Shown here piece after piece: positions 53,183-63,309 of a stretch of DNA of 64,000 nt. The stretch is from contig NZ_CP073587.1 of NCBI RefSeq assembly GCF_018223345.1, positions 1,151,001 through 1,215,000 of the forward strand, given 5' to 3'. The position numbers were made by a program, and so were the translations under genes. Position 1 is the first letter of the stretch; every line of letters starts with the position of its first letter. The DNA is from Shewanella yunxiaonensis. GTDB taxonomy: Bacteria; Pseudomonadota; Gammaproteobacteria; Enterobacterales; Shewanellaceae. The notes beneath the pieces were generated by a model that saw nothing but the letters and a program-made list of their open reading frames with translations, was not told the DNA's origin and did no database searches.

Positions 53183-54166
53183 ATGACTAAGACGTGTGGC
53201 GTGTTGGTGATCATATTGTTGTTACTTACAGGATGTGCGGTTGATTCCATCTCACCCGAAGACCCAATTGCCTTCATTCCCGACAGGTCATCAGAAGTAA
53301 CCGTGGGACAGATGGATCGCGTGGCTGTACGGGGTGTGCTCGGTACTCCCCATCTTTCCAGTACAGACTGGGGGTTTGACCTATTTAGCTCAGATACTGA
53401 ACAGACCGATGTCGTGGTTGCGGTGACACCTTGGCCAATTCCCTTCGCACGTTTCAAGGACCTTTTACAGCGTTACACGCTCGTTGCATACAATTCCAGT
53501 GGACGAGTCAGTGCTGTGGCGACCGGAGTTTTCAGACGACCCGCTTCATGGCGTAAAATCTCGCCTATTCAAAGGAATTTCATGTCGTTGCATCTACGTG
53601 CCGGGGATCTCATGTTCTTTCTCGATCCCGAGGGGGAGCGAGAAGATAATCTTCTTGTGTCGCCACGTCGCCGTGATGTCTTTCTACAGCATATCGGTTC
53701 GTCAAGTGGCTGTACAGTTGTCCTAGGGTGCGGAAACTCGGGATGTGCAGATCAAGTGTCGGTGGATGCTGGTCCGATCCGTAGACTGCCGCTACGGATT
53801 GCTCATGTGTATTGGTTCCAAGATGGAGAAAGGGATGCGTGGCTGGGAAATACTGAACCGAATAAGGATAATCCAAGTACACCGTGGATGGAGACACTGG
53901 TGGCCCTTAACCTTACTGCCGGGGAGCATATTTTAGAATTCTCGGCTAAATACCTGAGCGGAAAAGCCTCCTTGAAATTGGCGTGTTTATCGGGTGAGGT
54001 AACTTATGTGGTAGTTAATGCGACTGCCAATGAAAACTTTTGGAGTAGAGAGCTTGTAGATTGGCAGTTCAATCGAGTCGATTCAATACCGGGAGATTTT
54101 GTGGTTCGACCGTTGGTCCTGTTGGAGGACGGTAAATGGTATGTCGAAGCCAACATCAGCGATTGA
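53183..54166 (+). CDS. Hypothetical lipoprotein 1
   Basis: 327 residues. ATG 53183 opens a type II signal peptide (MTKTCGVLVIILLLLTGCAV; lipobox LTGC, Cys about residue 18). The mature part has VTVGQMDRVAVRGVLGTPHL near the start, a loop CTVVLGCGNSGCADQVSVDA rich in cysteine, and beta-like repeats to the end. No family recognised. A longer start at 53138 would begin inside the IS3 relic and bury the signal peptide, so it is rejected. Followed after 92 bases by a second lipoprotein gene. Confidence 0.75.
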   Translation: MTKTCGVLVIILLLLTGCAVDSISPEDPIAFIPDRSSEVTVGQMDRVAVRGVLGTPHLSSTDWGFDLFSSDTEQTDVVVAVTPWPIPFARFKDLLQRYTLVAYNSSGRVSAVATGVFRRPASWRKISPIQRNFMSLHLRAGDLMFFLDPEGEREDNLLVSPRRRDVFLQHIGSSSGCTVVLGCGNSGCADQVSVDAGPIRRLPLRIAHVYWFQDGERDAWLGNTEPNKDNPSTPWMETLVALNLTAGEHILEFSAKYLSGKASLKLACLSGEVTYVVVNATANENFWSRELVDWQFNRVDSIPGDFVVRPLVLLEDGKWYVEANISD

Positions 54167-54258
54167 TTTAAATGTGTCACTTTGCCCCGGTATACCATTG
54201 GTATTGCAATTGCGTTAAATGTCGTTAGTCCATGTGTCTTAGCGTGGGGGGGGGAACA

Positions 54259-54885
54259 ATGATTGGCAAATATATGATACTGATATTGCCCATTTTGGGA
54301 CTTCTTGCTGGATGTTCATTAAATCAATCCACAATGCAGAAGGATCACGAAGGCGATATTTTTCCAAACAAGATCCCACTCGGTTCCCTCCGTGTCATGC
54401 AGGTATTGAATGTCGAAAAAAGTGACGTTCTCAAGGACCCCGTCCGCTATGCCAGTTTCATACATAATGCTACAGGTTTCATTTCTCCTTATTGGGATGC
54501 CGATGCCGAGAGCCAGTCACTAAGCAAAGAATTGTCATACGCAATCACCCAAGATAGCAACTTTGAGGATGGCTATCTTGTCGTCGGGCGAGTCTATTGT
54601 TGCGGTGGCGTTCAGGAAACCGTGAGTCGACAATATGCATTCAGCCCAGTATCACTTCCTGTCACGAAAGATGAGTTTGTTGAAGTTAACTTTGGTTATG
54701 GCAAGCCGGGGGATGTGAATCTAGTAACTCGGGTGGTAAATGGTTGCAGTTGGGTACCTCATGATCCCAATTTATGGGTCCGCATCCCCTATTGTTCCTG
54801 GATGAAAAGCGAAGGATGGATTGAAGTGAGCAGCATGATCACTTCTAGCAACCATGCATGGATAAAGGTACGGCCTAAAAATTGA
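54259..54885 (+). CDS. Hypothetical lipoprotein 2
   Basis: 208 residues with a type II signal peptide (MIGKYMILILPILGLLAGCS; lipobox LAGC). The mature part is beta-rich with YLVVGRVYCCGGVQETVSRQ and a C-terminal YCSWMKSEGWIEVSSMITSS. ATG 54259 has a strong GGGGGGG run upstream. The stop codon TGA lies inside the IS3 relic at 54881, so the last residues may have been altered by the insertion. Probably functions with lipoprotein 1 at the cell envelope; no function can be named. Confidence 0.75.
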   Translation: MIGKYMILILPILGLLAGCSLNQSTMQKDHEGDIFPNKIPLGSLRVMQVLNVEKSDVLKDPVRYASFIHNATGFISPYWDADAESQSLSKELSYAITQDSNFEDGYLVVGRVYCCGGVQETVSRQYAFSPVSLPVTKDEFVEVNFGYGKPGDVNLVTRVVNGCSWVPHDPNLWVRIPYCSWMKSEGWIEVSSMITSSNHAWIKVRPKN

Positions 54886-54930
54886 GCATAGGAGAACAGC
54901 CATGAGCAATCAGAGATGCAGTCCAGATTA
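54881..54930 (+). repeat. IS3-element relic right of the lipoprotein pair
   Basis: ATTGAGCATAGGAGAACAGC then CATGAGCAATCAGAGATGCA is nearly identical to the orfA start of the element at 21789-23037, in + orientation. Together with the relic at 53090 it brackets the lipoprotein pair in inverted orientation. Confidence 0.85.
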
Positions 54931-55106
54931 ATGTCATGGTCAAATCTTCATGTAACTCTTTGACTTCCGGAATTGAATTTGAACCTTTAACCATATATTC
55001 ACTAATGGAATAATAAGTTCCAAAATTGAAGATTTAGAGTATATAGGCATCTGGTAGACTCCGCTTAAACAAACGCAAACATAGGCAAAGCCGCTGGTGT
55101 CAGTTA

Positions 55107-56075
55107 GTGTTATCAGATACTTTCACACCGGATTTTAGCGAGAGGTTAGGTGGAGTGGAACAAAGCATAAATCAGCAGCGCATGACGCATTTGAAGGCGC
55201 TGGAAGCTGAATCGATTCATATTATGCGTGAAGTCGCTGCCGAATTTGATAATCCGGTGATGTTGTACTCCATAGGCAAAGACTCTTCTGTCTTGCTGCA
55301 TCTCGCTCGTAAAGCTTTTTACCCTGGCAAAATTCCTTTTCCTTTACTTCATGTTGATACTACCTGGAAGTTTCGAGAGATGATCCGCTTTCGTGATGAG
55401 ATGGCGCAAAAGCACGGCTTTAAGCTTCTTGTACACACTAATCCGGAGGGGGTAAAACTCAACATTAATCCTTTTGATCATGGCAGTGCTAAACACACCG
55501 ACGTCATGAAAACGCAGGCACTCAAGCAAGCGTTGGATAAGTACGGGTTTGATGCCGCCTTTGGTGGCGCGCGTCGTGATGAGGAGAAATCGCGTGCCAA
55601 GGAAAGGGTTTATTCATTTCGTGATAGTAAACATCGTTGGGACCCCAAGAACCAGCGACCTGAGTTGTGGCACATCTACAACAGTAAAGTGAATAAAGGT
55701 GAAAGTATCCGTGTATTCCCACTATCCAATTGGACTGAGTTGGATATCTGGCAATACATCTATTTAGAACATATTGAAATTCCAGATCTATATTTCGCTG
55801 CTGAACGTCCTGTTGTTGAACGCGATGGCGCACTGATCATGGTGGACGATGAGCGTATGCCTTTGAAAGAGGGCGAAGTTCCGCAAATGCGTACCGTTCG
55901 TTTCAGAACCTTAGGCTGTTATCCACTTACCGGTGCCGTTGAATCGTCGGCATCAACGCTTCCCGAAATCATTCAGGAGATGCTACTGAGTACGACTTCT
56001 GAACGCCAAGGGCGGGTAATTGATCATGACAGTAGCGGCTCAATGGAGAAGAAAAAGATGGAAGGTTACTTCTGA
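55107..56075 (+). CDS. cysD: Sulfate adenylyltransferase subunit 2
   Basis: Small catalytic subunit of ATP sulfurylase (ATP plus sulfate to APS). PAPS-reductase-like fold: [20 protein letters not shown] (PP-loop), [74 protein letters not shown] and the C-terminal [13 protein letters not shown] 55107 gives 322 residues, slightly long; ATG 55182 ([20 protein letters not shown]) is the usual family start and may be correct, though neither has a good Shine-Dalgarno. First gene of a sulfate-activation block with cysN, a transporter and cysC. Confidence 0.95.
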   Translation: MLSDTFTPDFSERLGGVEQSINQQRMTHLKALEAESIHIMREVAAEFDNPVMLYSIGKDSSVLLHLARKAFYPGKIPFPLLHVDTTWKFREMIRFRDEMAQKHGFKLLVHTNPEGVKLNINPFDHGSAKHTDVMKTQALKQALDKYGFDAAFGGARRDEEKSRAKERVYSFRDSKHRWDPKNQRPELWHIYNSKVNKGESIRVFPLSNWTELDIWQYIYLEHIEIPDLYFAAERPVVERDGALIMVDDERMPLKEGEVPQMRTVRFRTLGCYPLTGAVESSASTLPEIIQEMLLSTTSERQGRVIDHDSSGSMEKKKMEGYF

Positions 56076-56131
56076 TCTTTTGCCGTAAATATTTCCATTG
56101 ATACATGTGAGAAAGTAAGGAATTTAAATAA

Positions 56132-57541
56132 ATGTCACCGAGTTCAGAATTAATTGCCACTGATATCGAAAGTTACCTGAAGATCCATGAAAACAAGGAT
56201 ATTTTGCGTTTTTTAACTTGTGGTAGTGTCGATGATGGGAAGTCCACCTTAATTGGCCGATTGCTGTATGACAGCAAAATGATTTTTGAAGATCAGATGG
56301 CCGCGATTGAGAAGGATTCCAAGCGGTTTAACACAACAGATGAAGCGTTTGATTTAGCCTTACTGGTGGATGGTTTACAGTCTGAGCGAGAGCAGGGGAT
56401 CACCATTGATGTGGCTTATCGCTATTTCGCTACTGAACAGCGAAAATTCATTATTGCCGATACTCCCGGGCATGAACAGTACACGCGCAATATGGCCACT
56501 GGTGCTTCGACCTGTGATTTGGCCATTATTCTGATTGATGCCCGCCATGGTGTACAAGTTCAAACTCGACGTCACAGCTACATCTGTTCACAGCTCGGTA
56601 TTAAACACGTGATCATCGCGATCAATAAGATGGATATCGTGAATTATGATCAGGACGTGTACCAGAAAATCAAAAAGGACTACCGTGATTTCGCCGAACA
56701 ACTGAAGTTTAAAGATATCCGTTTTGTGCCAATTTCTGCACTGAAGGGCGATAACGTGGTGAATGAAAGTACCAATATGAGTTGGTACCCAGGTTCCCCG
56801 CTGTTGAAACTACTGAATACAGTAACGATCGACCGCCGAGTCGCGGATGCCTTTCGATTTCAAGTGCAGTATGTAAACCGGCCCAATCTGGATTTTCGTG
56901 GCTTTAGTGGCACGGTGGCTTCTGGCGATATTCGTGTCGGTGACACTATTGCTGTGCTGCCTTCGGGGAAGCGCAGTCAGATTAAGTCAATTGTAACGTT
57001 CGACGGTGATTTGGAAAAAGCCTCTGCCGGCATGGCGGTTACCCTTACCTTCAATGACGAAATTGATGTCGGTCGTGGCGATATGCTGGTAAGGCCACAT
57101 GAGCCCTGCTTAGTGAGTGACAGCTTCGATGCTGACGTGGTCTGGATGTCTGAAGAACCTCTTTATGCTGACCGGGAATATCTCATCAAAGCCGGTAGTA
57201 AGCTCACGTCTGGTCATGTACGAGCGGTAAATTTTAAGGTGGATGTCAATACCCTCAAGCACAGTGAGTCCAGACAGTTGTCGCTCAACGAAATGGGCGA
57301 GTGTCGCTTCATTCTCAATGAAAAAATCCCTTTTGATCAATATGATGATAACCGTAATACCGGAGCATTTATCATCATTGATCGACTCACTAATGCCACT
57401 GTTGGCGCGGGAATGATTGGTCAAATCACTGAGTCGGAAGGCGCGTTACGCAAACAGTACAGTGAGTTTGAATTGGAGTTCAATGCGCTGATCCGTAAGC
57501 AATACCCACACTGGGGTGTGCGAGACATCAGCAAAGACTAG
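56132..57541 (+). CDS. cysN: Sulfate adenylyltransferase subunit 1 (GTPase)
   Basis: Regulatory GTPase subunit of ATP sulfurylase that couples GTP hydrolysis to APS formation. EF-Tu-like: G1 CGSVDDGKSTLIGRLL, G3 IADTPGHEQYTRNMATGAST, G4 IAINKMDIVNYD, then beta-barrel domains. At 469 residues it is the CysN-only form without a fused CysC, in keeping with the separate cysC downstream. Starts 56 bases after cysD with AAGGAA upstream. Confidence 0.96.
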   Translation: MSPSSELIATDIESYLKIHENKDILRFLTCGSVDDGKSTLIGRLLYDSKMIFEDQMAAIEKDSKRFNTTDEAFDLALLVDGLQSEREQGITIDVAYRYFATEQRKFIIADTPGHEQYTRNMATGASTCDLAIILIDARHGVQVQTRRHSYICSQLGIKHVIIAINKMDIVNYDQDVYQKIKKDYRDFAEQLKFKDIRFVPISALKGDNVVNESTNMSWYPGSPLLKLLNTVTIDRRVADAFRFQVQYVNRPNLDFRGFSGTVASGDIRVGDTIAVLPSGKRSQIKSIVTFDGDLEKASAGMAVTLTFNDEIDVGRGDMLVRPHEPCLVSDSFDADVVWMSEEPLYADREYLIKAGSKLTSGHVRAVNFKVDVNTLKHSESRQLSLNEMGECRFILNEKIPFDQYDDNRNTGAFIIIDRLTNATVGAGMIGQITESEGALRKQYSEFELEFNALIRKQYPHWGVRDISKD

Positions 57542-57576
57542 TGTCTATCGTTTACACATATATTGGATGGGAATGA

Positions 57577-59313
57577 ATGACGCTAGACGCCTACCTGACG
57601 CTACTGTTGTTTGCGGCAACGATTGCTGGGCTTATCCGGTTCCAGACGCGCCCCGCTATGATCTTTGGCGGACTGTTGCTGTGTCTGGTCGCTTTCGGTC
57701 TGGTAAACAGACAGCAAATATTGTCGGGTATGGCGAATTCTGGGCTGGTGACACTGATCTTGTTGATGTTGTGTTCACTGGCACTAGAGAAAACGCGTTT
57801 TTTGAGGCTGATAGCCACTAAAGTTATTGTTAAAAGTTACCGTTCCAGCTGGTTGAGGCTGTTAGGGATCACCGCAGTGTGTTCAGCATTTCTGAATAAC
57901 ACTGCAGTGGTTGCTACGCTGATGGCTCCTATCCGCAATAATCCTTACCACAATGCCAGCCGTTTATTGTTGCCTTTGTCCTATGCCGCCATTCTAGGCG
58001 GCACAGTGACACTGATTGGGACCTCTACCAATCTGATAGTGAACAGTTTTTATATTAATGAAACCGGCAAATCTTTGCCCTTTTTCTCATTTGCAACGGT
58101 AGGCATTATTTTGGTGCTCGGGTGCGGCATCGTACTAGGATTTTGCAGTCGGTTCCTACCCGACAGTCGCACGAATGATCTGAGTCCCAAAGGCTATTTT
58201 ATTGATGCAAAGGTGAGCAAAGGCTCGCCTCTAGTTGGTAAGAGTGTCGAAGTTAATGGTTTACGACATCTTGAATCGCTGTTTTTAGTCGAAGTGATCC
58301 GTAACGATCAATTGATATCCCCCGTTTCGCCGGCAGAAATTCTATATGAGGGCGACAGGCTGGTTTTTGCGGGTGACATTAATAAGGTGATGCAGCTACA
58401 CCACTTCACTGGACTCAAATTGTTTGCCGATAAAGATGGACTGCTGAGTCGAGAACTGACGGAAGTGGTAGTGCGCCAGGAAAGTATTCTGGTGGGACGC
58501 ACATTGAAGACTGTTGGTTTCCGGGCATTATTTGATGCCGCTGTAGTCGCTATCCGTCGTGATGGTCACAACATTTCAGGCAAACTTGGTGAGGTCACGA
58601 TTGAAGCCGGTGATTTTCTGGTGTTGGCCGTCGGGGAAGATTATCGTCGGCGTCATAACATCTCGAAGAATTTCATCAGTGTTAGTGGTGTTGAACCGGA
58701 TCAGAAACTCAGTGGTCGCTGTGAATGGTTGGCCATTGGCGGCTTTATTGCCGCAGTGACATTATCGGCATTAGGCGTCACAGATTTGATGCAGGCAATG
58801 TTGCTGTTACTCGGAGTATATATCTTCACTGGGTGTGTGACGGTAAATGAGCTGGCACGGCGCTTCCCATTAGATATCTGGTTAATCGTTTCAGTAGCAA
58901 TTTTATTATCTTATGCTCTAGTTAACAGTGGGGTTACCGCTTGGTTCTCTCAGCAGGTCAAGGATTATGCGGTGGGTTTGGACCCTTTTTACCTCCTGTT
59001 GCTGACCTATATTGCAACCTGGTTGTTGACGGAAGTTGTGACGAATAATGCGGCAGCTGCACTGATGTTTCCGTTAGGTGTAGGTCTAGCCAAGGGACTG
59101 GGCGTCGATATTCTGCCCTTTGTGATGGTCGTCGCTTTTGCCGCCAGTGGTAGCTTTGTTAGCCCGTTTGGTTATCAAACGAATCTTATGGTCTATAACG
59201 CAGGTAAGTACCGCTTGACCCATTTTTTGAAGCTGGGGCTACCCGTGGCATTAACCTATGGCGCAATTGTAGTGTTGATGGTGCCGGAATTTTTCCCATT
59301 TAAGCCGGGATAA
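57577..59313 (+). CDS. SLC13/DASS-type transporter with TrkA-C domains
   Basis: 578-residue membrane protein: N-terminal membrane half with the family motif SAFLNNTAVVATLMAPIRN, LGGTVTLIGTSTNLIVNSF, two TrkA-C-like cytoplasmic domains (about residues 205-370; GKSVEVNGLRHLESLFLVEV, VGRTLKTVGFRALFDAAVVA) and a second membrane half with VVTNNAAAALMFPLGVGLAK and VSPFGYQTNLMVYNAGKY. Located between cysN and cysC, it is most likely a sulfate transporter of the SulP-independent CysZ/SLC13 class; specificity is inferred from context. Confidence 0.92.
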   Translation: MTLDAYLTLLLFAATIAGLIRFQTRPAMIFGGLLLCLVAFGLVNRQQILSGMANSGLVTLILLMLCSLALEKTRFLRLIATKVIVKSYRSSWLRLLGITAVCSAFLNNTAVVATLMAPIRNNPYHNASRLLLPLSYAAILGGTVTLIGTSTNLIVNSFYINETGKSLPFFSFATVGIILVLGCGIVLGFCSRFLPDSRTNDLSPKGYFIDAKVSKGSPLVGKSVEVNGLRHLESLFLVEVIRNDQLISPVSPAEILYEGDRLVFAGDINKVMQLHHFTGLKLFADKDGLLSRELTEVVVRQESILVGRTLKTVGFRALFDAAVVAIRRDGHNISGKLGEVTIEAGDFLVLAVGEDYRRRHNISKNFISVSGVEPDQKLSGRCEWLAIGGFIAAVTLSALGVTDLMQAMLLLLGVYIFTGCVTVNELARRFPLDIWLIVSVAILLSYALVNSGVTAWFSQQVKDYAVGLDPFYLLLLTYIATWLLTEVVTNNAAAALMFPLGVGLAKGLGVDILPFVMVVAFAASGSFVSPFGYQTNLMVYNAGKYRLTHFLKLGLPVALTYGAIVVLMVPEFFPFKPG

Positions 59314-59337
59314 CTGGCACCTGTGAAGGATGATTTT

Positions 59338-59952
59338 ATGACAAATCAACATTCCCCTGATGTGGTCTGGCACCAGCATAACGTGAGTAAAAAGGCGCGG
59401 GCCAATGCTAAAGGACATCGTAAACCAGCCGTGTTGTGGTTTACTGGATTGAGTGGCTCAGGCAAATCCACTATTGCTAATGCCCTTGAACAAAAGCTGT
59501 TTGAACTTGGGTATCACACCTATCTTTTAGATGGGGATAATGTGCGTCATGGCCTCAATAAAGACTTAGGGTTTAATGATACTGACCGCGTTGAAAATAT
59601 TCGCCGCATTGCTGAAGTCACCAAGTTGTTTGTCGATGCAGGTTTAATTGTGATGACAGCCTTTATCTCGCCTTTTCGCTCAGATCGTCAGCTGGTTCGT
59701 CAATTACATGCGGTAGGCGAGTTTATTGAGGTGTTTATCGATACGCCTTTGGCGGTGTGTGAACAAAGAGATCCCAAAGGCCTTTATATCAAAGCTCGTG
59801 CAGGTGAGATCAAGCACTTTACTGGCATTGATTCTGTCTATGAGGCGCCTTTAACACCTGATATTCATATAAAAACTGATGAAATGGATATTGATGCATG
59901 TGTAAGCGTTATTCTGCAATATCTGCAGAATGGCGAATATCTGATCCGATAA
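59338..59952 (+). CDS. cysC: Adenylylsulfate kinase
   Basis: Phosphorylates APS to PAPS. 204 residues from ATG 59338, with AAGGA seven bases upstream (a GTG at 59323 is less likely). P-loop in [78 protein letters not shown] and the substrate lid [20 protein letters not shown]. Follows the transporter by 24 bases in the same operon. Confidence 0.97.
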   Translation: MTNQHSPDVVWHQHNVSKKARANAKGHRKPAVLWFTGLSGSGKSTIANALEQKLFELGYHTYLLDGDNVRHGLNKDLGFNDTDRVENIRRIAEVTKLFVDAGLIVMTAFISPFRSDRQLVRQLHAVGEFIEVFIDTPLAVCEQRDPKGLYIKARAGEIKHFTGIDSVYEAPLTPDIHIKTDEMDIDACVSVILQYLQNGEYLIR

Positions 59953-59968
59953 TAGACGAGAAATTTCA

Positions 59969-60931
59969 ATGCATTATGATGTGTTTAACGGTGATGCTGA
60001 TGGCATTCTATCGTTAGTACAATTGCGCTTAGCTGAACCGAAAGACGCAGTTTTGGTTACAGGCGTCAAACGGGACATCGTATTACTTAAAAACGTCAAA
60101 GCTGCAGTCGGTGACACTGTGCAAGTACTGGATATTTCGATGGAGAAAAACCTGCCAGCATTGAAAGATTTGTTGGCGAATGGCATACCTATAAGTTACA
60201 TCGATCATCATCGTACTGGTGATATCCCGGATTCACCATTATTAGCTGTGCACATTGATTTGGCGCCTGACACTTGCACGGCGTTAATTGTCAATAAGTT
60301 ATTGAATGGTCAGTTTCAGCAATGGGCGATTGCCGCTGCTTTTGGTGACAATATGGTGACTGCTGCCAACCAGTTAGCTGCAGTGGAACACCTGAATGAA
60401 GATGATATCGTTTTCCTACAAGAACTTGGCACGTTGGTGAATTACAACGGCTATGGTAGTTCAATTGAAGATTTACACATCTCACCAGATACGTTATTCC
60501 ATCAGTTGGTGATGTACCGTTCACCTCTTGAATTACGCGAAAATCCCTCATCGCCATTTTATAAATTACAGGCAGCTTATCAGGCCGATATGGCAAATCT
60601 AGAAGCATTGTCACCGGTTCATGATGATCACACATTGATAATGTATCAATTGCCGGATGCTCCCTGGGCAAAACGTGTCAGCGGAGTGATGGGTAATGCA
60701 TTAGCGAATGACAACCCTGATAAAGCCGTTGCAGTGGTCACCAACAATGCAGATGGCACCCTGATGATTTCATTACGAGCGCCAATTAACAATCGACAGG
60801 GAGCTGGCGATATTTGTAGCCAGTTTGCCACCGGTGGTGGAAGAGCAGCTGCTGCGGGGATTAACAGTTTACCTTCAGATAAATTGTCGGATTTTAGCCA
60901 TTCCGTAATCTCCTTTTACCGTAAAGACTGA
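59969..60931 (+). CDS. DHH-family phosphoesterase
   Basis: 320 residues. DHH motifs: MHYDVFNGDADGILSLVQLR, VLDISMEKNLPALKDLL, ISYIDHHRTGDIP (the DHH itself), AAFGDNM, and the DHHA1-type FATGGGRAAAAGINSLPS at the C-terminus. Directly after cysC, it could remove the 3' phosphate of pAp left over from PAPS use, as NrnA-like DHH enzymes do; a nanoRNase role is the alternative. Seventeen bases separate it from cysC, so it is in the same transcript. Confidence 0.88.
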   Translation: MHYDVFNGDADGILSLVQLRLAEPKDAVLVTGVKRDIVLLKNVKAAVGDTVQVLDISMEKNLPALKDLLANGIPISYIDHHRTGDIPDSPLLAVHIDLAPDTCTALIVNKLLNGQFQQWAIAAAFGDNMVTAANQLAAVEHLNEDDIVFLQELGTLVNYNGYGSSIEDLHISPDTLFHQLVMYRSPLELRENPSSPFYKLQAAYQADMANLEALSPVHDDHTLIMYQLPDAPWAKRVSGVMGNALANDNPDKAVAVVTNNADGTLMISLRAPINNRQGAGDICSQFATGGGRAAAAGINSLPSDKLSDFSHSVISFYRKD

Positions 60932-61023
60932 CATAACACTCTATAAGTTTTATCATTGGGCAACTTTCAGTCCTCATGCTTTTCTGGTGCGTGAAAATAC
61001 GCATAAGAGAACCGGAAATAAAT

Positions 61024-62187
61024 ATGAAAATTGTTGTTGTAGGAACAGGTTACGTTGGCTTATCCAATGCAGTGTTATTGGCTCAGCATCATGAAGTAAT
61101 CGCTTTGGATATTGTTCCTGAGCGCGTAGATATGGTTAACCAGCACCGTTCACCGATTGTTGATGACATGATTCAGGAGTATCTCGCGAGTAACACGCTG
61201 CACCTGTCTGCAACTTTGGATAAATCTGCATATGAGAATGCGGATTTTGTCATCATCGCAACACCTACCGATTACGATCCTAAAACTAACTACTTTAATA
61301 CTAGTTCTGTTGAGTCAGTGATTAAGGATGTTGTAGTGATCAACCCCGCTGCCAGCATTATCATTAAATCGACTGTTCCTGTTGGATTTACCGAGCAGAT
61401 GCGGCAGCAAAATGGCTCGGAAAATATCATCTTTTCTCCGGAGTTTTTGCGAGAAGGGAAAGCACTATACGATAATTTATATCCCTCACGGATTATTGTT
61501 GGGGAGCGTTCGGCCAGAGCTGAAAAATTTGCCAAACTACTTGCTTCCTGTGCACTGAAATCTGATATCCCGGTTTTATTTACCGACAGTACTGAAGCCG
61601 AAGCAATTAAACTGTTTGCCAACACCTTCCTGGCAATGCGTGTGGCATTCTTCAATGAACTGGATACCTACGCTGACTCTCGCGGACTGGATACTCGTCA
61701 AATCATCGATGGCGTTTGTCTCGATCCTCGCATAGGCAGTCATTACAACAACCCATCATTTGGTTATGGTGGTTACTGTCTGCCGAAAGACACCAAGCAG
61801 CTATTAGCCAACTATAATGATGTGCCGAATAATTTGATTGCTGCGATTGTGGATTCCAACCGTACACGTAAAGACTTTGTCGCGGATTCCATTATTAGCC
61901 GCAAGCCGAAAATTGTGGGTGTGTACCGTTTGATCATGAAGAGCGGTTCCGACAACTTCCGCGCATCCGCGGTGCAGGGCGTGATGAAGCGGATCAAAGC
62001 GAAAGGGATTGAAGTGGTGGTATACGAGCCCGTGCTCAAAGAAGATCAGTTCTTCCACTCCCGAGTGATCCGCGATTTAAATGAGTTTAAAGCAATGTCT
62101 GATGTCATTATTTCCAACCGTATGATGGAAGAGTTGAAAGACGTAGCCGACAAAGTCTATACCCGCGACCTGTTCGGTCAGGACTAA
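61024..62187 (+). CDS. ugd: UDP-glucose 6-dehydrogenase
   Basis: NAD-dependent four-electron oxidation of UDP-glucose to UDP-glucuronate. [20 protein letters not shown] (Rossmann), the substrate region [60 protein letters not shown], and the catalytic cysteine in [20 protein letters not shown]. 388 residues, full length. ATG 61024 begins the fold; an upstream in-frame start adds no conserved residues. Provides UDP-GlcA to the epimerase next door for polysaccharide synthesis. Confidence 0.97.
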   Translation: MKIVVVGTGYVGLSNAVLLAQHHEVIALDIVPERVDMVNQHRSPIVDDMIQEYLASNTLHLSATLDKSAYENADFVIIATPTDYDPKTNYFNTSSVESVIKDVVVINPAASIIIKSTVPVGFTEQMRQQNGSENIIFSPEFLREGKALYDNLYPSRIIVGERSARAEKFAKLLASCALKSDIPVLFTDSTEAEAIKLFANTFLAMRVAFFNELDTYADSRGLDTRQIIDGVCLDPRIGSHYNNPSFGYGGYCLPKDTKQLLANYNDVPNNLIAAIVDSNRTRKDFVADSIISRKPKIVGVYRLIMKSGSDNFRASAVQGVMKRIKAKGIEVVVYEPVLKEDQFFHSRVIRDLNEFKAMSDVIISNRMMEELKDVADKVYTRDLFGQD

Positions 62188-62241
62188 GTAAGTTAAGTGA
62201 CCCATGCGATAGGTGGGTTGCTCGTAATAAGAGGTTTGGCA

Positions 62242-63246
62242 ATGAAATATTTGGTCACAGGTGCGGCGGGTTTTATTGGTGCTCGCGTGTCAGAAAAATT
62301 GTGTGAGGCGGGTCATCAGGTTGTCGGTATTGATAACCTCAATGACTATTATGACGTGAGTCTGAAGCAAGCCCGTCTCAGCAACTTGGCCAACTTTGAC
62401 AAATTTCAATTTCTGAAACTGGACCTTGCCGATAGAGCGGGTATGGCAGCGTTGTTTGCCAAAGAACAGTTTCTGCGGGTGATCCATTTAGGCGCACAGG
62501 CGGGGGTTCGTTACTCCATCAGTAATCCTTTTGCTTACGCAGATAGTAACTTAGTCGGCACTTTGTGTGTGCTGGAAGGTTGTCGTCACAATAAAGTGGA
62601 ACACTTGGTCTACGCGTCCTCCAGTTCAACGTATGGCCTCAATAAAAAGATGCCATTTGCCACCAGTGATTCTGTTGACCACCCCGTGTCGTTCTATGCC
62701 GCTACTAAGAAAGCCAATGAGATGATGGCTCACAGCTATTCTCATCTGTATGGCTTACCCACCACTGGCCTGCGATTTTTTACCGTTTATGGTCCATGGG
62801 GACGCCCCGATATGGCGCCGATGTTGTTTGCGTCAGCCATCAGTGCGGATAAGCCTATCAAAGTGTTCAATCACGGCGATATGAGTCGTGATTTCACTTA
62901 TATTGATGACATCGTTGCCGGTGTATTGCTATGTGCTGATAAAGTGCCTCAACCCGATCCGTCTTGGACGGTAGAGCAGGGGAGCCCAGCAACCAGCAGT
63001 GCTCCTTACCGTATTTACAATATCGGTAACGGCAGCCCTGTGCGGTTGATGGATTTTATCGCTGAACTGGAACGGGCATTAGGTAAAACAGCAGAGAAGA
63101 TCATGATGCCAATGCAGGATGGTGATGTGCAAGCAACCTGGGCTGACACAGAAGACCTGTTTAAGTCCGTGGGTTACAAGCCAAAAGTTGGAATAAGTGA
63201 AGGGGTTAAAGCCTTTGCGGATTGGTACCAAAGCTATTACAGGTAA
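62242..63246 (+). CDS. UDP-glucuronate 4-epimerase-like SDR
   Basis: 334-residue extended SDR: KYLVTGAAGFIGARVSEKLC, DNLNDYYDVSLKQARLSNL (typical of GlcA 4-epimerases), HLGAQAGVRYSISNPFAYAD, YASSSSTYGLNKKMPF, SFYAATKKANEMMAHSYSH (YxxxK), FTVYGPWGRPDMAPMLFA and MSRDFTYIDDIVAGVL. It should convert UDP-glucuronate, made by ugd directly upstream, to UDP-galacturonate. ATG 62242 has AAGAGG upstream. Followed by a strong terminator. Confidence 0.94.
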   Translation: MKYLVTGAAGFIGARVSEKLCEAGHQVVGIDNLNDYYDVSLKQARLSNLANFDKFQFLKLDLADRAGMAALFAKEQFLRVIHLGAQAGVRYSISNPFAYADSNLVGTLCVLEGCRHNKVEHLVYASSSSTYGLNKKMPFATSDSVDHPVSFYAATKKANEMMAHSYSHLYGLPTTGLRFFTVYGPWGRPDMAPMLFASAISADKPIKVFNHGDMSRDFTYIDDIVAGVLLCADKVPQPDPSWTVEQGSPATSSAPYRIYNIGNGSPVRLMDFIAELERALGKTAEKIMMPMQDGDVQATWADTEDLFKSVGYKPKVGISEGVKAFADWYQSYYR

Positions 63247-63264
63247 GTTTTCCTATCAACTCCC

Positions 63265-63297
63265 AAATAGCGATGTATTGCATCGCTATTTTTTTAT
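63265..63297. terminator. Terminator after the epimerase gene
   Basis: Perfect 11-bp stem AAATAGCGATG / CATCGCTATTT with a TATTG loop, followed by a T-run; about 19 bases past the stop codon. It can also serve the convergent gene from the right. Confidence 0.88.
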
Positions 63298-63309
63298 ATT
63301 TTTAATGTC

